From Dromaius novaehollandiae (Eukaryota; Chordata; Aves; Casuariiformes; Dromaiidae): a stretch of DNA of 64,000 nucleotides. The stretch spans positions 138,528,721 through 138,592,720 of the forward strand of contig NC_088098.1 in NCBI RefSeq assembly GCF_036370855.1, in the 5' to 3' direction. The notes beneath the pieces were generated by a model. That model saw only the letters and a list, made by a program, of their open reading frames with translations. It was not told the origin of the DNA and did no database searches. Of the stretch, positions 12,401 to 24,075 are shown in pieces (within the stretch, counting starts at the first letter, position 1; every line of letters begins with the position of its first letter). A program made the position numbers and the translations under genes.

Positions 12401-14880
12401 AGTGCATGTTTGGTGAGTGACTATAGCAAGGAATAAGTAGGAAAAGATACGGTTTTCCCTTTTCCTCCCTCTCCCCACAAAAGGATTTGGAGATGCTGCA
12501 GCAATGCCTTGCCAGCTGGCAGAACAGTGCATCCCATAGCTGCGTGCTCCTGTGTGCCATGTGGGGACAGCGACAGCTCTTCCCAATAAGCTAATTTGCT
12601 TCCCCCTTCCCAAGGTTTACTGGGAGCAGCAAGTCCAGCTTGCCAGGGCTTTCCCTGCTGGCCCCTCTCCATCCCCTGCTCCCTGACCAGGCCCTGCTCC
12701 CTCCCCACTTCCCCTCACCCAGCAAAACTGGGACGGGGAAGGACTGTGAGTGGGGCTTGATACATGGAGAGCAGGACTTTTTGTAAAGACAGGCAGGTTA
12801 CTGCCAGGTAGAAAAAAAGGAAAAAGCTGCAATGGGAAAGAGAAGGCCGTTTTAGGGAGGCTTAGTGAACGAAAAGAGGAAAAAAAGCCACCACACACAG
12901 AAGTGACCTGTGCCTCCCCCTCAAGCTCCCAGCTGCTCTCTCCACCTCCAGTCCCACCCCAGAAATCCTTCGTGCAGAGCAGAAGGCAGGTTACTCCTTT
13001 TCCCTTTCTTCCAGCCCAAACGGTTTTGCCACCACTGCAAAACTGACATCTGCCTCCCCACAGCAAGAACAAGGATGGAGAAGGTATTTTGTCTCTGTTC
13101 TTTGGGCATCAAAATTAAAGTTTTAGTTGTCCTGCGGCTGTGCTTTGAGGTGGGTCTCATGTTGTGTGCATTAATGTCGCGAGTGGAGGAATTTAGATCA
13201 GGAGTCAGCGAAGGCAGGAAAAGCTCACCACTCGCTTTTGTGACATTTTGTACACTCAGGCAAAATTATATCAGTCTATTCATCAGAGCAAAGAGACAAT
13301 TAGAGCTGGGACTCCTTAGTTCTGTGCCTCAATTTCTTGCTTTGAGCTTTCTTGTTATAGGCAGGTCTGATAACACTCCTCGAGGTAAGTGGCCTTACCT
13401 GTCCTTTACCAGAACCTGCTTTCTCTTGTTCGTAATTTTGCCAAAATGTAACTGTGCCGGAAGGCCTGTTGGCAGGTACTTGCCTCAGACTTTGCATTTC
13501 CACTAAAATTGCCCTGCCATTTCTGGTATGCAAGGAGGCTATGCAGCGTTTGTGACTATATAATGCTGCAAGGGCCCTGGTGCCTCTGCACTCAAGCAAG
13601 GACAAAGGTGTCAACATTGTGGGAGGGGGATTTGTAGAAGCTTAGCCTAGTTTAAATGTTTCCATTTGCACTGGCTCACTACAGGCTTTCTAGGCAGCTG
13701 AACAGTTGCAGCGGTGTGAAGCATGCCTTCACAGGGCTCCACGGCACAGTGCTGCCATGTGTCACGGACACAGGCACCAAGGCCTGGGAGCTTTGTCCAT
13801 ATTTGCCATATCACTGGCAACTACTTGCCCACACCTAGACACCACATACAAAGGAAGTGAGACAAGACTGAGCCGGGGAGGCAGGAAAGATTGCAGACAT
13901 AATTTATGTCTGCAAGTGTGTGAGGAGATTGGGAGAAACAGGGATATTGAGAAGAGAGGAGAGGAGGCTGATATTGGGTGAAGAGCTGGAATAACAGAAT
14001 GGGTGAAGGTAGTGGACTAGGACGACATTGCAGTGTTGAGGAGATACCATTAGGAGAGTGCACTAGGAGTAAGGGTGTGCCTGCACTGGGACTCAGGGTG
14101 TTGGGAGGCAGGTCCTGGGGACCAGACCAGAGAACCAGGAGCTAGTGGAGACAAACAGGGATGAGGAAGAAGAAATAAGAGGGCCTTGGAGGCAAGAAGA
14201 GGATTCATCTCCACACTGAAAGCACATCCAAATGAAAAAGAAAAGTTCTCCCTCCCCTCCAAAAAAAAAGCTCAGTGCCCCATTTCAACAGGGGAATAAC
14301 ATCTTTGACCAGACCTCCTCAACTGGAGTGCTAGGCAAGAGCACACTATTTCCATTACCTGTTGCTGTTTTCCATCCCTCCAAACCTAGCAAGGAGAGGA
14401 AGCCTCTCTGCAGGGTAGGGCAGGAGCTCACAAAACCCCACATCCTGCTGACTGCCTGCCACACCTCTGCCCTGGAAGGAGCAGATATCTCCTTTGCTTC
14501 ATTCATAGGCTGGCCATGTGCTTTTTCTGAGTTGTATGAAGGTGAGGCTGTGATAGTAAATAGACAGAGATCTTTGAGATTTGTAGGTAGATAGCACTCA
14601 AAATATTTGATATTAAGCTGTGTGCTAGTGCTAGGTGCCTGTAGAGTTTCCTGTAGCAAAAAAGTCCCTCCTGAATATAGGATAAAAACAGAGGATTTGG
14701 TGGAGAAAAGAAATACCAAATAAAATGGGGGAGTCCAAAAGGATGAGAGAGGCAGGGGAAGGAACAATAGACAAACATGATGCGGGCATTTTGGACCAGT
14801 GTTCTTTTTAGTTATGGGGAGCCAAGCTAGAGTCTCTTTCAATGCCAAATAGATCCACTGAAGTCCACACAAAAGACTTA
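12400..14880. other. GC-richer patch with long but unsupported open frames
   Basis: This stretch is richer in C and G than its flanks, so stop codons are scarcer. It has overlapping open frames on both strands, the longest being 198 codons (12,910-13,506, plus) and 195 codons (14,285-14,872, minus). Their peptides show no domain, low-complexity proline/serine/cysteine runs and no splice context. They are better explained by composition. A lncRNA or old decayed element is possible but not shown. Confidence 0.5.
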
Positions 14881-17800
14881 GTTGCAGCAGGAAATTGCTG
14901 TTTTAAAAAACATGCCTGTACAGAATGGGAGAATACATATGGCACATATGTGCCTTGACAGTTTTGCTAAATAAACCATGAATTTTGACAAGCGTATATC
15001 TGTAAGTTTGCCATGGAAATAGGATTGTGTAACATCACAGCTGAAACAAAAGTTCAGCCTCTGAAAACTGCAGAGGCGTGCTGCTAAAATGTTTGCTTTG
15101 AATGTTAGCTGACTAGTTTCATAACTCCCATGCATCTAGTTAATGCTCTTTTAGACAATACATTGAAAGGGTGGATGCCAAGACTGTACAATAAAAGCAT
15201 CAGAATTGTTATATCTAATGGCCAGAACCGTGTTTCAGAACATGACAGAAGTTTCTTGTATTAGGAGACTGAAGAGTTGAAACTGCTCGGCTTGTTTACA
15301 CAGAATTCTATCAAGCAGAGGTGTGGAAAGATACTTGGTTCCTTGCTTAATGAGGAAATTACTCTATAGGGGTATTAGTATCATTGTTGGGAACTGGTTA
15401 GTTCAGGGAACCAATGAGGAATGGGCTATAAAGACTTACTCTTTTACATTGTTAATGTAGGACCATTCCCCCAATGCCAAGACTGGGAACTGCAGCCAAC
15501 AAGAGCTGTTATTATCAGCGCTCCTGTGATTCAGCTCGGGAGTCTCATACAGAGCCCAGCGAATGCGTTCTCACTTCATAAGCCACTGGTCTGTTTGGCA
15601 AAGCACCAGCAGGCCCATCAGTCCAGACCCAGAACTAAGCAGGTGAAAAAGGACATCCCCACAGGATTCCTCGAAGCCGCAACACTGGCACAGGTCTGAT
15701 ATGCCAATTGCTTAGTGCGAGAAACAAACTGCCATCAGCTGTAGATAAACACGGATATCTCTATCCAAAAGAAAAACAGCAGGACTGGGATTCAGAGCAG
15801 CTTTTATTGCTCTGAGCACTAGGATTCATCCTGTATTTGTTTTGCAAGTCAGTTGTTCACTGTCAACCCATCTCACCCTGTGTTCAAGGGGACGTAAAAC
15901 CTGAAGTAACAAAACCAAGATTTTTCCAAGCTTTACCTGAATTTCAAGTTGTTAGAATCAGTCTGAGTGTTTGCATGAATTATAAGACACAGACCTTCAG
16001 TAACCTGACTCCTCCTGGTTCCTCAGGATATTAGCATGATCACAGCATCTCTTTCAGGTAGATCTGCCTGCCCCTTGTTGCAGAAGGCTCTTTCTTACCC
16101 CATTCTGGATCAGCACACAGCAAAAGCAAAGACATCCTGCCCTGGGCATAAGTGCCAGGGAAAGACTGCTCCACCCTACCCTGGTTTTGTCCTGTGCCAA
16201 AAGGGGTGCTGTGTGTGCGCGTGCACATGCGTATGTGTGTGTGGTTCCTGAGGAAACATGTTGCTGGCGGGAGCCAAAGGGCCCGTTTCCCCTGTTCAGT
16301 AGCCCCAGCGTGTACCACATGCTGTATAAGGCCTGCCTTATCAAGCATTTCTCAGGTTGACAGGATTTCCCTAGGGAAAATGGCCCAGCTATTGCTGTGG
16401 CATCTTTCATTATTTATAATCAAATTGTCTATAAGCAATATATTAATGCAATGCTAGTGTCCCCTGTAATGAAAAGCAGGAAACGCATACATAAAGCAGG
16501 TCTGCACCTCAATTCGCACTCTCTGCACAGTGCTCCTTCCAAAGTGGTGTGCTGGAATTGCTTGGCTTTTTTACAGGACTGACATGCTGAATCAGCTTTA
16601 ATTTTGTGCCCAACAGATTGTCTGGACTATCCATGTGTAACAAGTCCAAACTAGCACACTACACAAGAGCGAAGGCCAGGCACATGACTGTTCAAGTCAT
16701 GCACAAAACCATTCGTGTTTTTGGCCAATTACAAAGAGGGATCAAGCAATCAATGCAGGTTTGAGACGGTGACCAATGAGCTGATAGTTTTTATCAGCCC
16801 AAGGTTGCCCAAGACAACATTTTTAGTTAACTTTGTGAGCTAGCCTGGCAAGACATGTGCAGAGGAAGTGGTGGTAGGGAAGGCAGAGGTTCCCATTTGG
16901 GATCTGGAGAGTGTTTAAACATCCCCTGTGCAGTTCATATTTCACTAGATCCTGATTTCAATACTAAGTCCCTGTTAGACACTAGTATCTTTCTGCTGTC
17001 CCACATAGCAGATACGTGCTGGGCAAGTGCTCCAGGACCCTTGAATTAGGCACAGATCAATAAGCCATGGCTTTTTCAGGTTTCCTGTCCCCTCATCACA
17101 TGAGACATCTGTTGGGCCACATGCAGTTTATGGCTGCCAGGAAAGGGCATGCCACGGAGGCCTGAAGCACAGGATTAGTGTACCTCCCTTTGCTCTGTAC
17201 TCATGGATTGGATGGAGGTAAAACTGAATGAGAGTCTGAGTAGCACAAAGCTTTGAAAAACCCGTGAAGTGTGCCTCTGACTACAACCCTCATATGGCTA
17301 CACTGTAAAGCAGGGAAATGTCATTTGTGAGGCTGGAGAGCAGAGACATAGAAGAAATAAGGAACATTTAGGTAGGAAATTTAAAATTCACCAAATGGCA
17401 AAGATCCTGTTACAATGGTTTGTCTTCCCCACAGCCAAGACACTTGATCTATTAAATCATAGAAATCCCAGACCCTTCAGTTTCAGTGCACTGGGAGGAT
17501 TGTATTAAACTCAGTCAGCAATTATCTGTAATACAGGATAAAAATCTTTACTCTGAAAGTAAGCTTTAAAAGGTCAGAATGTAATCACTGTCACTGATGG
17601 TCTCTATAGCGGATGTTAGCCTGATTGCAAAGCAATAGAGAAGAAATGCAGATGCTGAAGTTGAATGTAAACCCTAAAATGTTATTTTTATAGCAGTCTT
17701 GTTAGCAAAATTACAGATACAGTACACATCACCTTTTTTCACACTTGCTAGTCTTGACTTAATAAATTCACCTTTATTCATCATAAAATTTCCTCTTTAT

Positions 17801-20800
17801 TGTTGTTCTGTGAAAGCTCATTATGAGCAGGCACAGAAGTGACAAACAAGGCAGGGAAAGTGGGAACTGTGCTAAGGAGTCAGCAGGAGATTCAGGCAAC
17901 TTCAAGGCCCTCTTTGCATTGCTCACAGAAAATGTAATACACAAGTCACAGCCACGTTGCCAGATGATGTCTGGAGCTGGATGTGGCAGCACCTTCCACT
18001 GCAAGGAGATGTGGAATTGAGAAGTTTTGAGCCTGATTTGGATGTCTGAGATTTGCATCCTAACAGGATTTATAAGCTGCCAGTTTGCACAGGTGGTGGG
18101 AGTCCAGCTCCCTCACACCTGCAAGTCCAAGAGCCAACACACTTCTTGATGCCATTTCTTCACTCCGGCTCTGTCATATCTGCCATTCCTTTCCTAAAGG
18201 GGCCACAGAACCCCCGTGCCACAACATTTCCCTAAGGCAATTGGCATAACAGATTTCAGCTGTCCCTTGGCTGCTTTCAGAAGTCCTACCTGCTTACTAC
18301 AGCTTGTTCATGGACAGCACTTGGAAGAATTAACTCCAATCCATTTTTAAAGTAGTGTGGGCAAACTCCATTAAATTCTCATGTAGATGCTCTCATTCAG
18401 AACTAAAAAAGAGTGTGATTTCGTGCTCAAGCTTCAAGAAAACGTGTTATTGCATGCCAGTTCCTAGATAAGCATCAGTGTGTGCTCTCTGCCCTCAGCC
18501 TAGCACTGCACTTGCCTGAATCACATTTGCTATATATTAAGAATCATTAACAATTATTGCAGATTCCTCTTACATAATAATTTGCAATACTCTAATAGCT
18601 TGCTGCTTCTACTGCCTAAGCCCTTAGTTTATATCACTTTGAAAATAATTTCTGCTTTAATTGAGTTAAGGTCTCTAACTCTTATAGAGATTGCTGGCAC
18701 AGGGACTGAATGCAGTTCAGCTGATTTACTTTGAAGTCATATCTTAACATTTCTAAGCATCAACATGTGAAAAAAAAAAAGGAGCATTTTCGTACAAGAA
18801 ACATGGAAACTGGGACATCCTGAGCGATATGGCTGTTTGGCTTCACTGTACATTGTGATGCATATCCCTCTGGCTATTGTGATGCATATCCCTCTGGCTA
18901 TGTCCAATCCTACTAAAACTAAAATATTCTCCTTTTTCTGGGAAATCACTTTTCTTATGGTCAAATCATTCAGAAAGTCACTCTTACTAATGGCTTTACA
19001 AACATCTCACGTGCTGCTTGAAACACTCTGATTTGTTTAATAACAGGACAATTTTTGGTTAATCAAAATCTCAGTGGATTCTGAAGTAACAGCTGGCTTG
19101 CTGACCAGTAAAATTAATTAGTTTTTATTTCCTCATGCTAAAGGGTAAAATAATCTCCTGATCAAATACATTCATGATAGAAGCTACCAGGAGGCATTGC
19201 AGGCATTTATTTTCTGAAATGCTAATCATAAACGTAATGAAAATAAAAAGTCATATGAAGAATTGGGCTTGTATGCAACTACCTTTGCTGTTAAACTGAT
19301 CTTAAATACTAAGCGTTACCCAGCCTGAAAGCTGCTCCTCCTTCCCTGTTTCATCTTATACCTGAACATCACAGCAACCTACCTGGCCACATTGAAGGCT
19401 GGCAGGCTGTGTTACTGGCATCTGTCCACAGCACCTAGCCTGCCTTACACAAACCCACAAGCATCCTTTCCTTCATCAAGAAAAGCAAAGATTACTGCAT
19501 GTGACTGAGATGGGCATCAAAGCACAAACCGTGGTTTCGGAACCCAAATGCTGCGAGTTTCTGAGTATCCTTCATTCCTGCAGCTTTCAATCAAGGCTCA
19601 ATAACACTGCGGCACAAGCCCAGGCTTGTAGCAAAATGCAGCCTCTCAGACAAAACCCCAGCTAGTTAATGTAACCATCAATGCTTTAAGGAAAGATGAG
19701 ACAATCCCTTTATTGACCCAAATCTAAAGCAGGCCTGAATCTAAGGTCACCTTCAGCCTTAGAAGACTAGAAGTTGCAGAGTGACATACTGCACATCAAA
19801 ACATTAAATACCAAAGGCTGCCCCACAGTCCTCCTCCCTCCAGCTCCAGGCACAGTTTCAAGCCAAAATTTCTCTAATTTCCCCATGATCACCTATCTGA
19901 GTCCTAGGCAGCATGCAATCCCCCACCACAGGTGCAGCCCCACAGTCCCTGCACAGAGCTCCTTGCCCCAAGCTCCTCTCTCCCAACCTCTGTTGCCCAT
20001 CAGCCCTGGGCAGCAAGCCCATCTAACTCAGCGATCTTATGCAATTACATGAGTAGCATTGCTCCAAGCCAGCTGTTAATTACTGCTGATATGTGAAGGA
20101 TGATTACTGGAGAGGTTTTGGGAAATCAGATTCTACCTCCCCAAAACAAATGGTGCTCATACCTTGGGCTGATCCTGCATCAAATATTGGCAGTCCCTTC
20201 ATATCATGACAGCACATCATGGCATATCCCAAGCTGAAGCCAGGTTTACCCTTGGTATTTTATAGCCTCTGCCCCAAAAGAAGACGGGAAATGATCAAAT
20301 GATCTCTAGAAGCTTCATATTGGTAAATGCAAGTCTGTATATCCTTTAAAATATAGCTGGAGTTCACTACAGTTCTGAGCCATTTAATCATGATTTTTCT
20401 TTCCAAATTAACCTCTAATAGATAGTAGCCCATCTGGCTAAATCCTGGAGAGAGTCATAGTCAGATCCAAACCCCTGGCCAGAACATGAAAGACGCAGGG
20501 TAATGCTGAATTCATATGAAATTTAATAGGAATTGAAGGTACTTAGCACTTCTTAGGGTTTGGCCTGGACACATCATACTCCTCCTCACAAAAAAAGCAA
20601 ATACCAACATAAAATACCCTGAAACTGAAAGCAATCTATTTTAGAGATATCTATACATGTCTATATGTCTCTCTCTCACTCCTTCTTAATAACTTTTGAA
20701 CCTGCTGACGAATTTCAAGAATATTTGACAGAGTAGGAGGATGGAGGACATTCAGTTGCAACATGATTGATGGAAAGAGGAAGCTAGGTGAAAGAAAGAC

Positions 20801-21637
20801 TGCCATGCAAGCTGAACCCATATCTGCATGTTGGCTCAACCTCAAGACACAAATGTTCAGGGAATCAGACCATAGGACTGACTCCATTGCTCACTGGACA
20901 ACTTCCCCATTGCCCTGAAATCCATCATAAACATCTGTTGGAAGCTTCACTGGAAGTGGAGCAAGAGTCATATTTACTGAGCAAAAGGTTTTATGAGCCA
21001 TTAACAAATTGTGTATAGCTCCTAATGTGAAGGTCAATCAGCTACTGTGTTTCTATTCAAATATAAAATGAATAAAACTTCCCCTATAACTGAAAGAGAA
21101 AAAACAAACTGAATTCCATACAGCTGCTGGAGTTCATCCTACCAGCAGTGACCTCAGCAAGCATTAGAACAATTCATTTAAAAATATAAATTTCCTGCTT
21201 CAATAAAAATGCAAACAAAAAAAACCCCAAACTGAATAAAGCGGAACATTAAAATCACTTCAAAATTTTAAAATGTTCTATCCTGAAAGGTGTAGACACT
21301 GCAGAAAAGGAGTCAAAAACAACTCTATTTGATAGCATCTCAATATCTGAAATAAATGTTTGGTATGAAAAGAATTAGGAAAGGCATACTGAATTCTCTG
21401 TACCTTCACCTTCCACGCCAGTTCTTCACTGGTCTTCAAAATGCGATGAGGTCGACATCCTCTAGTAGAATATCCATGTAATTGCAAAAAAAAATTGCAT
21501 TCGTACCACACATGCATCCCACAATCCTCCAGCATGGCATCAATAGCTTACTACATATCTTATTAGAGCTTACTAATTAGAGCTTACTATTTTAAACCGT
21601 TAATGACTATTTTAATGGATATGTTATGTTATATTAT
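14881..21637. other. Unique non-coding sequence
   Basis: The only structure seen is the 24-bp duplication at 18,852-18,899 and a short GT/GC-alternating stretch near 16,209-16,245. No exon, transposon or RNA gene is supported. Confidence 0.55.
18852..18899 (+). repeat. 24-bp perfect tandem duplication
   Basis: Two identical adjacent copies (18,852-18,875 and 18,876-18,899) contain ATGCAT and CCCTCTGGC. The duplication is a multiple of three, so the open frames through it keep phase, but no gene is evident here. Confidence 0.95.
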
Positions 21638-21653
21638 GGGGGGGGGGGGGGGG
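21638..21653 (+). repeat. Poly-G tract (16 G)
   Basis: A run of 16 uninterrupted G residues lies in otherwise AT-rich DNA. Such runs are rare in vertebrate genomes and can fold into a G-quadruplex. No exon or promoter element is evident next to it. Confidence 0.95.
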
Positions 21654-23386
21654 TTGAAAGCAAGCCACAGTAGAGCTATAAATGCATGCTTGAGCTTTAA
21701 GGTATATTTTAGCTGAGATTAAACCGATGACAAAAAGCAAGGCAAAGACTATGATAAAGAAAGGGACACAGCCCACTGTTATAGATGCTTATATCCACAC
21801 TTCCCTTATTTGTTGCCTTTCTTTATATAATGTGTTTTAAAGGTTTGCATTTTGTCTTTAGTAACAGCAGGAATGATGCTTAAAAGCGTAATAATGCTTG
21901 TGAGAAGTTAAGGCTGACATAGTTTCTGCTATTTCATTCCCTTTTCCCTTCCTTCCTAAGGCAAATGAAAGAACAGTCTGTATGGAAGTAAAATTAATTA
22001 CTTTCTCCCCACATACAGCTCCTTTTTCTCTTTGTAAAATGGCGACCAGCACAGAGGCCCCCTCAGCTGCCGTGGCAGCTCTCTCGTGGGACTGCAATCC
22101 CTCCCTACGGATGCATGGGCACCACAGGGTTCTGCCAGCTCTCCCTGGCACTCCGGGGTGCTGCAGGGCAGCCCTCAAGCCCCCCATCCCCACCAGACTG
22201 CCCAGAGGGGCCAACTAATCAGGTAATTTATCCTGATTAAAAGTAGGGATATATTTCTCTACATAGCTGTACCCTGCAGAGCTGTGTCATAGGAAGGGAA
22301 GGTGTGACCAGTGGCCTCACAACATCTGGGGGTATCTGGTTATGGGAAGTCCCTAACAAACTGCTGGTGCAGTTTAAAACACTTGGGCTGGTGTCTGGTA
22401 CTCCTAAGGGGCAAAGACATGCCCAGTACCCCCCCTAACCAGGGAAGCATAAGATGCCTTGGAAGGACAGAGGCGGGGGCACACATCCAAGCACTTCTGC
22501 AAAGCCTGATCCTGAATCAGAGGCATACACTGGGTAAGAGAAAAGGATATAATTCTGCCCGCTCCCTTGATTCCCAGTGACCAAGAAACAGTGAAGTTGT
22601 GCAGTTAATACAAAAAAGTCACAGCCAAGAGGCCAAGACTTTGGCCAGCTGTGTAAAACCACATCAACCAACAGATCACCCCGCCAAAGCGTGCTAGTGA
22701 GTCCTTCCCCCTCCATCCCCAAACCCAGAACTTCCTCCATGTAAAGTCCTTGCTTATCTATAAAGATCAAGGGATTAAGGAGCAGGTGGAGCCAGCCCAG
22801 CTTCATCCCATGCCCCAGTTCCCACCAGGGATAAGGGAAGCCTGGTTAGGCAGAAGGAAATTAGAGGTCAGTGAGAGCAGTGCTGTGAAATGCAGGATTT
22901 CACCTGACAGTAGCTGTATCTGAAAAATGTCCTTTCCACTTAAAAAATATGATCATTAATATACCCATATTATCGATTGCAAAGGACATTTGAATAAGTT
23001 TGTGTAGTGTTAACCAGTTTTAAAGATTTTTCTGAGGTCTGGTGTACGTACACTAATCAAAAGAGACATCCCCACTTAGTAATGAAGTTCAGCCAGGACT
23101 GCTCATTTTATCAACATTAAAACTGGAGCAAAATTTGACTTTGTCATTACGTTAGTCTAAAATGCTGTCAATATCTTCTGCTTCATGCCAACCCTTCCTT
23201 CTTTGCTCCAAATCCACTCTCCTCACTGCAGTTTTAATATACTCATATTCTGGTCTTTAACATCAAAAGATAAAGTATCTAGGTAAAAAACAGTGCTCTC
23301 ATACTGCAGAGAACTTTTGACCCCTTAAGAGAAGAAACAAAAAGACTTGCATACAGCCCTTAAAAAAATTAAATGTACTAGCATAC
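21654..23386. other. Unique non-coding sequence with a small GC-rich patch
   Basis: A GC-rich patch at about 22,020-22,220 gives open frames on both strands without motifs. Nothing else is identifiable. Confidence 0.55.
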
Positions 23387-23533
23387 TTATTTAGCCTGGA
23401 ATTGTCTTTCTATCTGCTGTTTCAAGGATTGTGCATCTAGCTTGATTTTCTTCCTCTCAGTTGCGCTAGGCACCTTTGCAGCCTCCTGCAGCACTGCACA
23501 TGCACAAATGCCAGCGCTGTCAGCAGCGCTCAT
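23387..23533 (-). CDS. Possible small ORF (48 codons)
   Basis: Within a 77-codon open frame on the minus strand, an internal ATG in the CpG-rich patch starts MSAADSAGICACAVL and the frame ends LKQQIERQFQAK. The last third is charged and could form a helix. There is no recognisable domain. No convincing donor precedes the stop, so if expressed it would be a single-exon microprotein or part of a non-coding RNA. An open frame this short is well within chance. Confidence 0.12.
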   Translation of the reverse strand: MSAADSAGICACAVLQEAAKVPSATERKKIKLDAQSLKQQIERQFQAK

Positions 23534-24075
23534 CCGCCAGCGCTCTTCTCTGCTGAGGTCACTCGCTCGCAGGGTTCTGGACTGTTTAATGTACGTACAG
23601 CCCAGGACACCAAGGAACATACGTATTTCTTTGTTTCCCCATGTAACTCAAGCGTAGTTTTCAAATCTGCAGCTGGCTTGCACTGTGTATCCACTTGCAA
23701 GCTTAAAAAGCGGCTACCAAATTAAGCGCTATTACTTACTGGCAAAACTGCTCCTCTCCCACTTCATCTGTGACTTTGCTGATGTCCCAGGGAACGCAGA
23801 GGGTTTGCTTTTTGCCAGCACCAAAGTCCCTCTCCATGGTGGAGACAGGAATAAATCACCGGTCCTGCTCCTCCCGGGAGCTACGAGAGCACGAAGCAGC
23901 TCCGCTCCTGGTTCCCTTCAGCAGGAAAATGATGGTGCAAGCTGGAGTGACTTTGTCGGAGCAAACCCAGGGAAGGAATGGCGCATATATGTGAGAGTGG
24001 GGGAGAGTGGCAGCGAGTGCTTGGAGGCCAATCACATTTCATCATTTTGCTAGTTAGAAACAAGATACGTTTGCG
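23440..24075. promoter_or_regulatory. CpG-rich patch, possible promoter or enhancer
   Basis: CpG dinucleotides are clearly more frequent here than in the flanks (for example GCAGCGCTCATCCGCCAGCG, CTCGCTCGCAGG, CTCCCGGGAGCTACGAGAG). The patch is short and moderate in GC, so it would be a weak CpG island. A minus-strand small open frame starts within it. I see no clear TATA box or initiator, so the promoter reading is inference. Confidence 0.3.

Noticed and set aside
12910..13506. 198-codon plus-strand open frame
   Set aside because: It lies in a GC-richer stretch with overlapping frames on the other strand. The peptide has no domain and no splice or promoter context.
14285..14872. 195-codon minus-strand open frame
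   Set aside because: No recognisable motif, low-complexity composition, and an overlapping open frame in another phase. Best explained by base composition.
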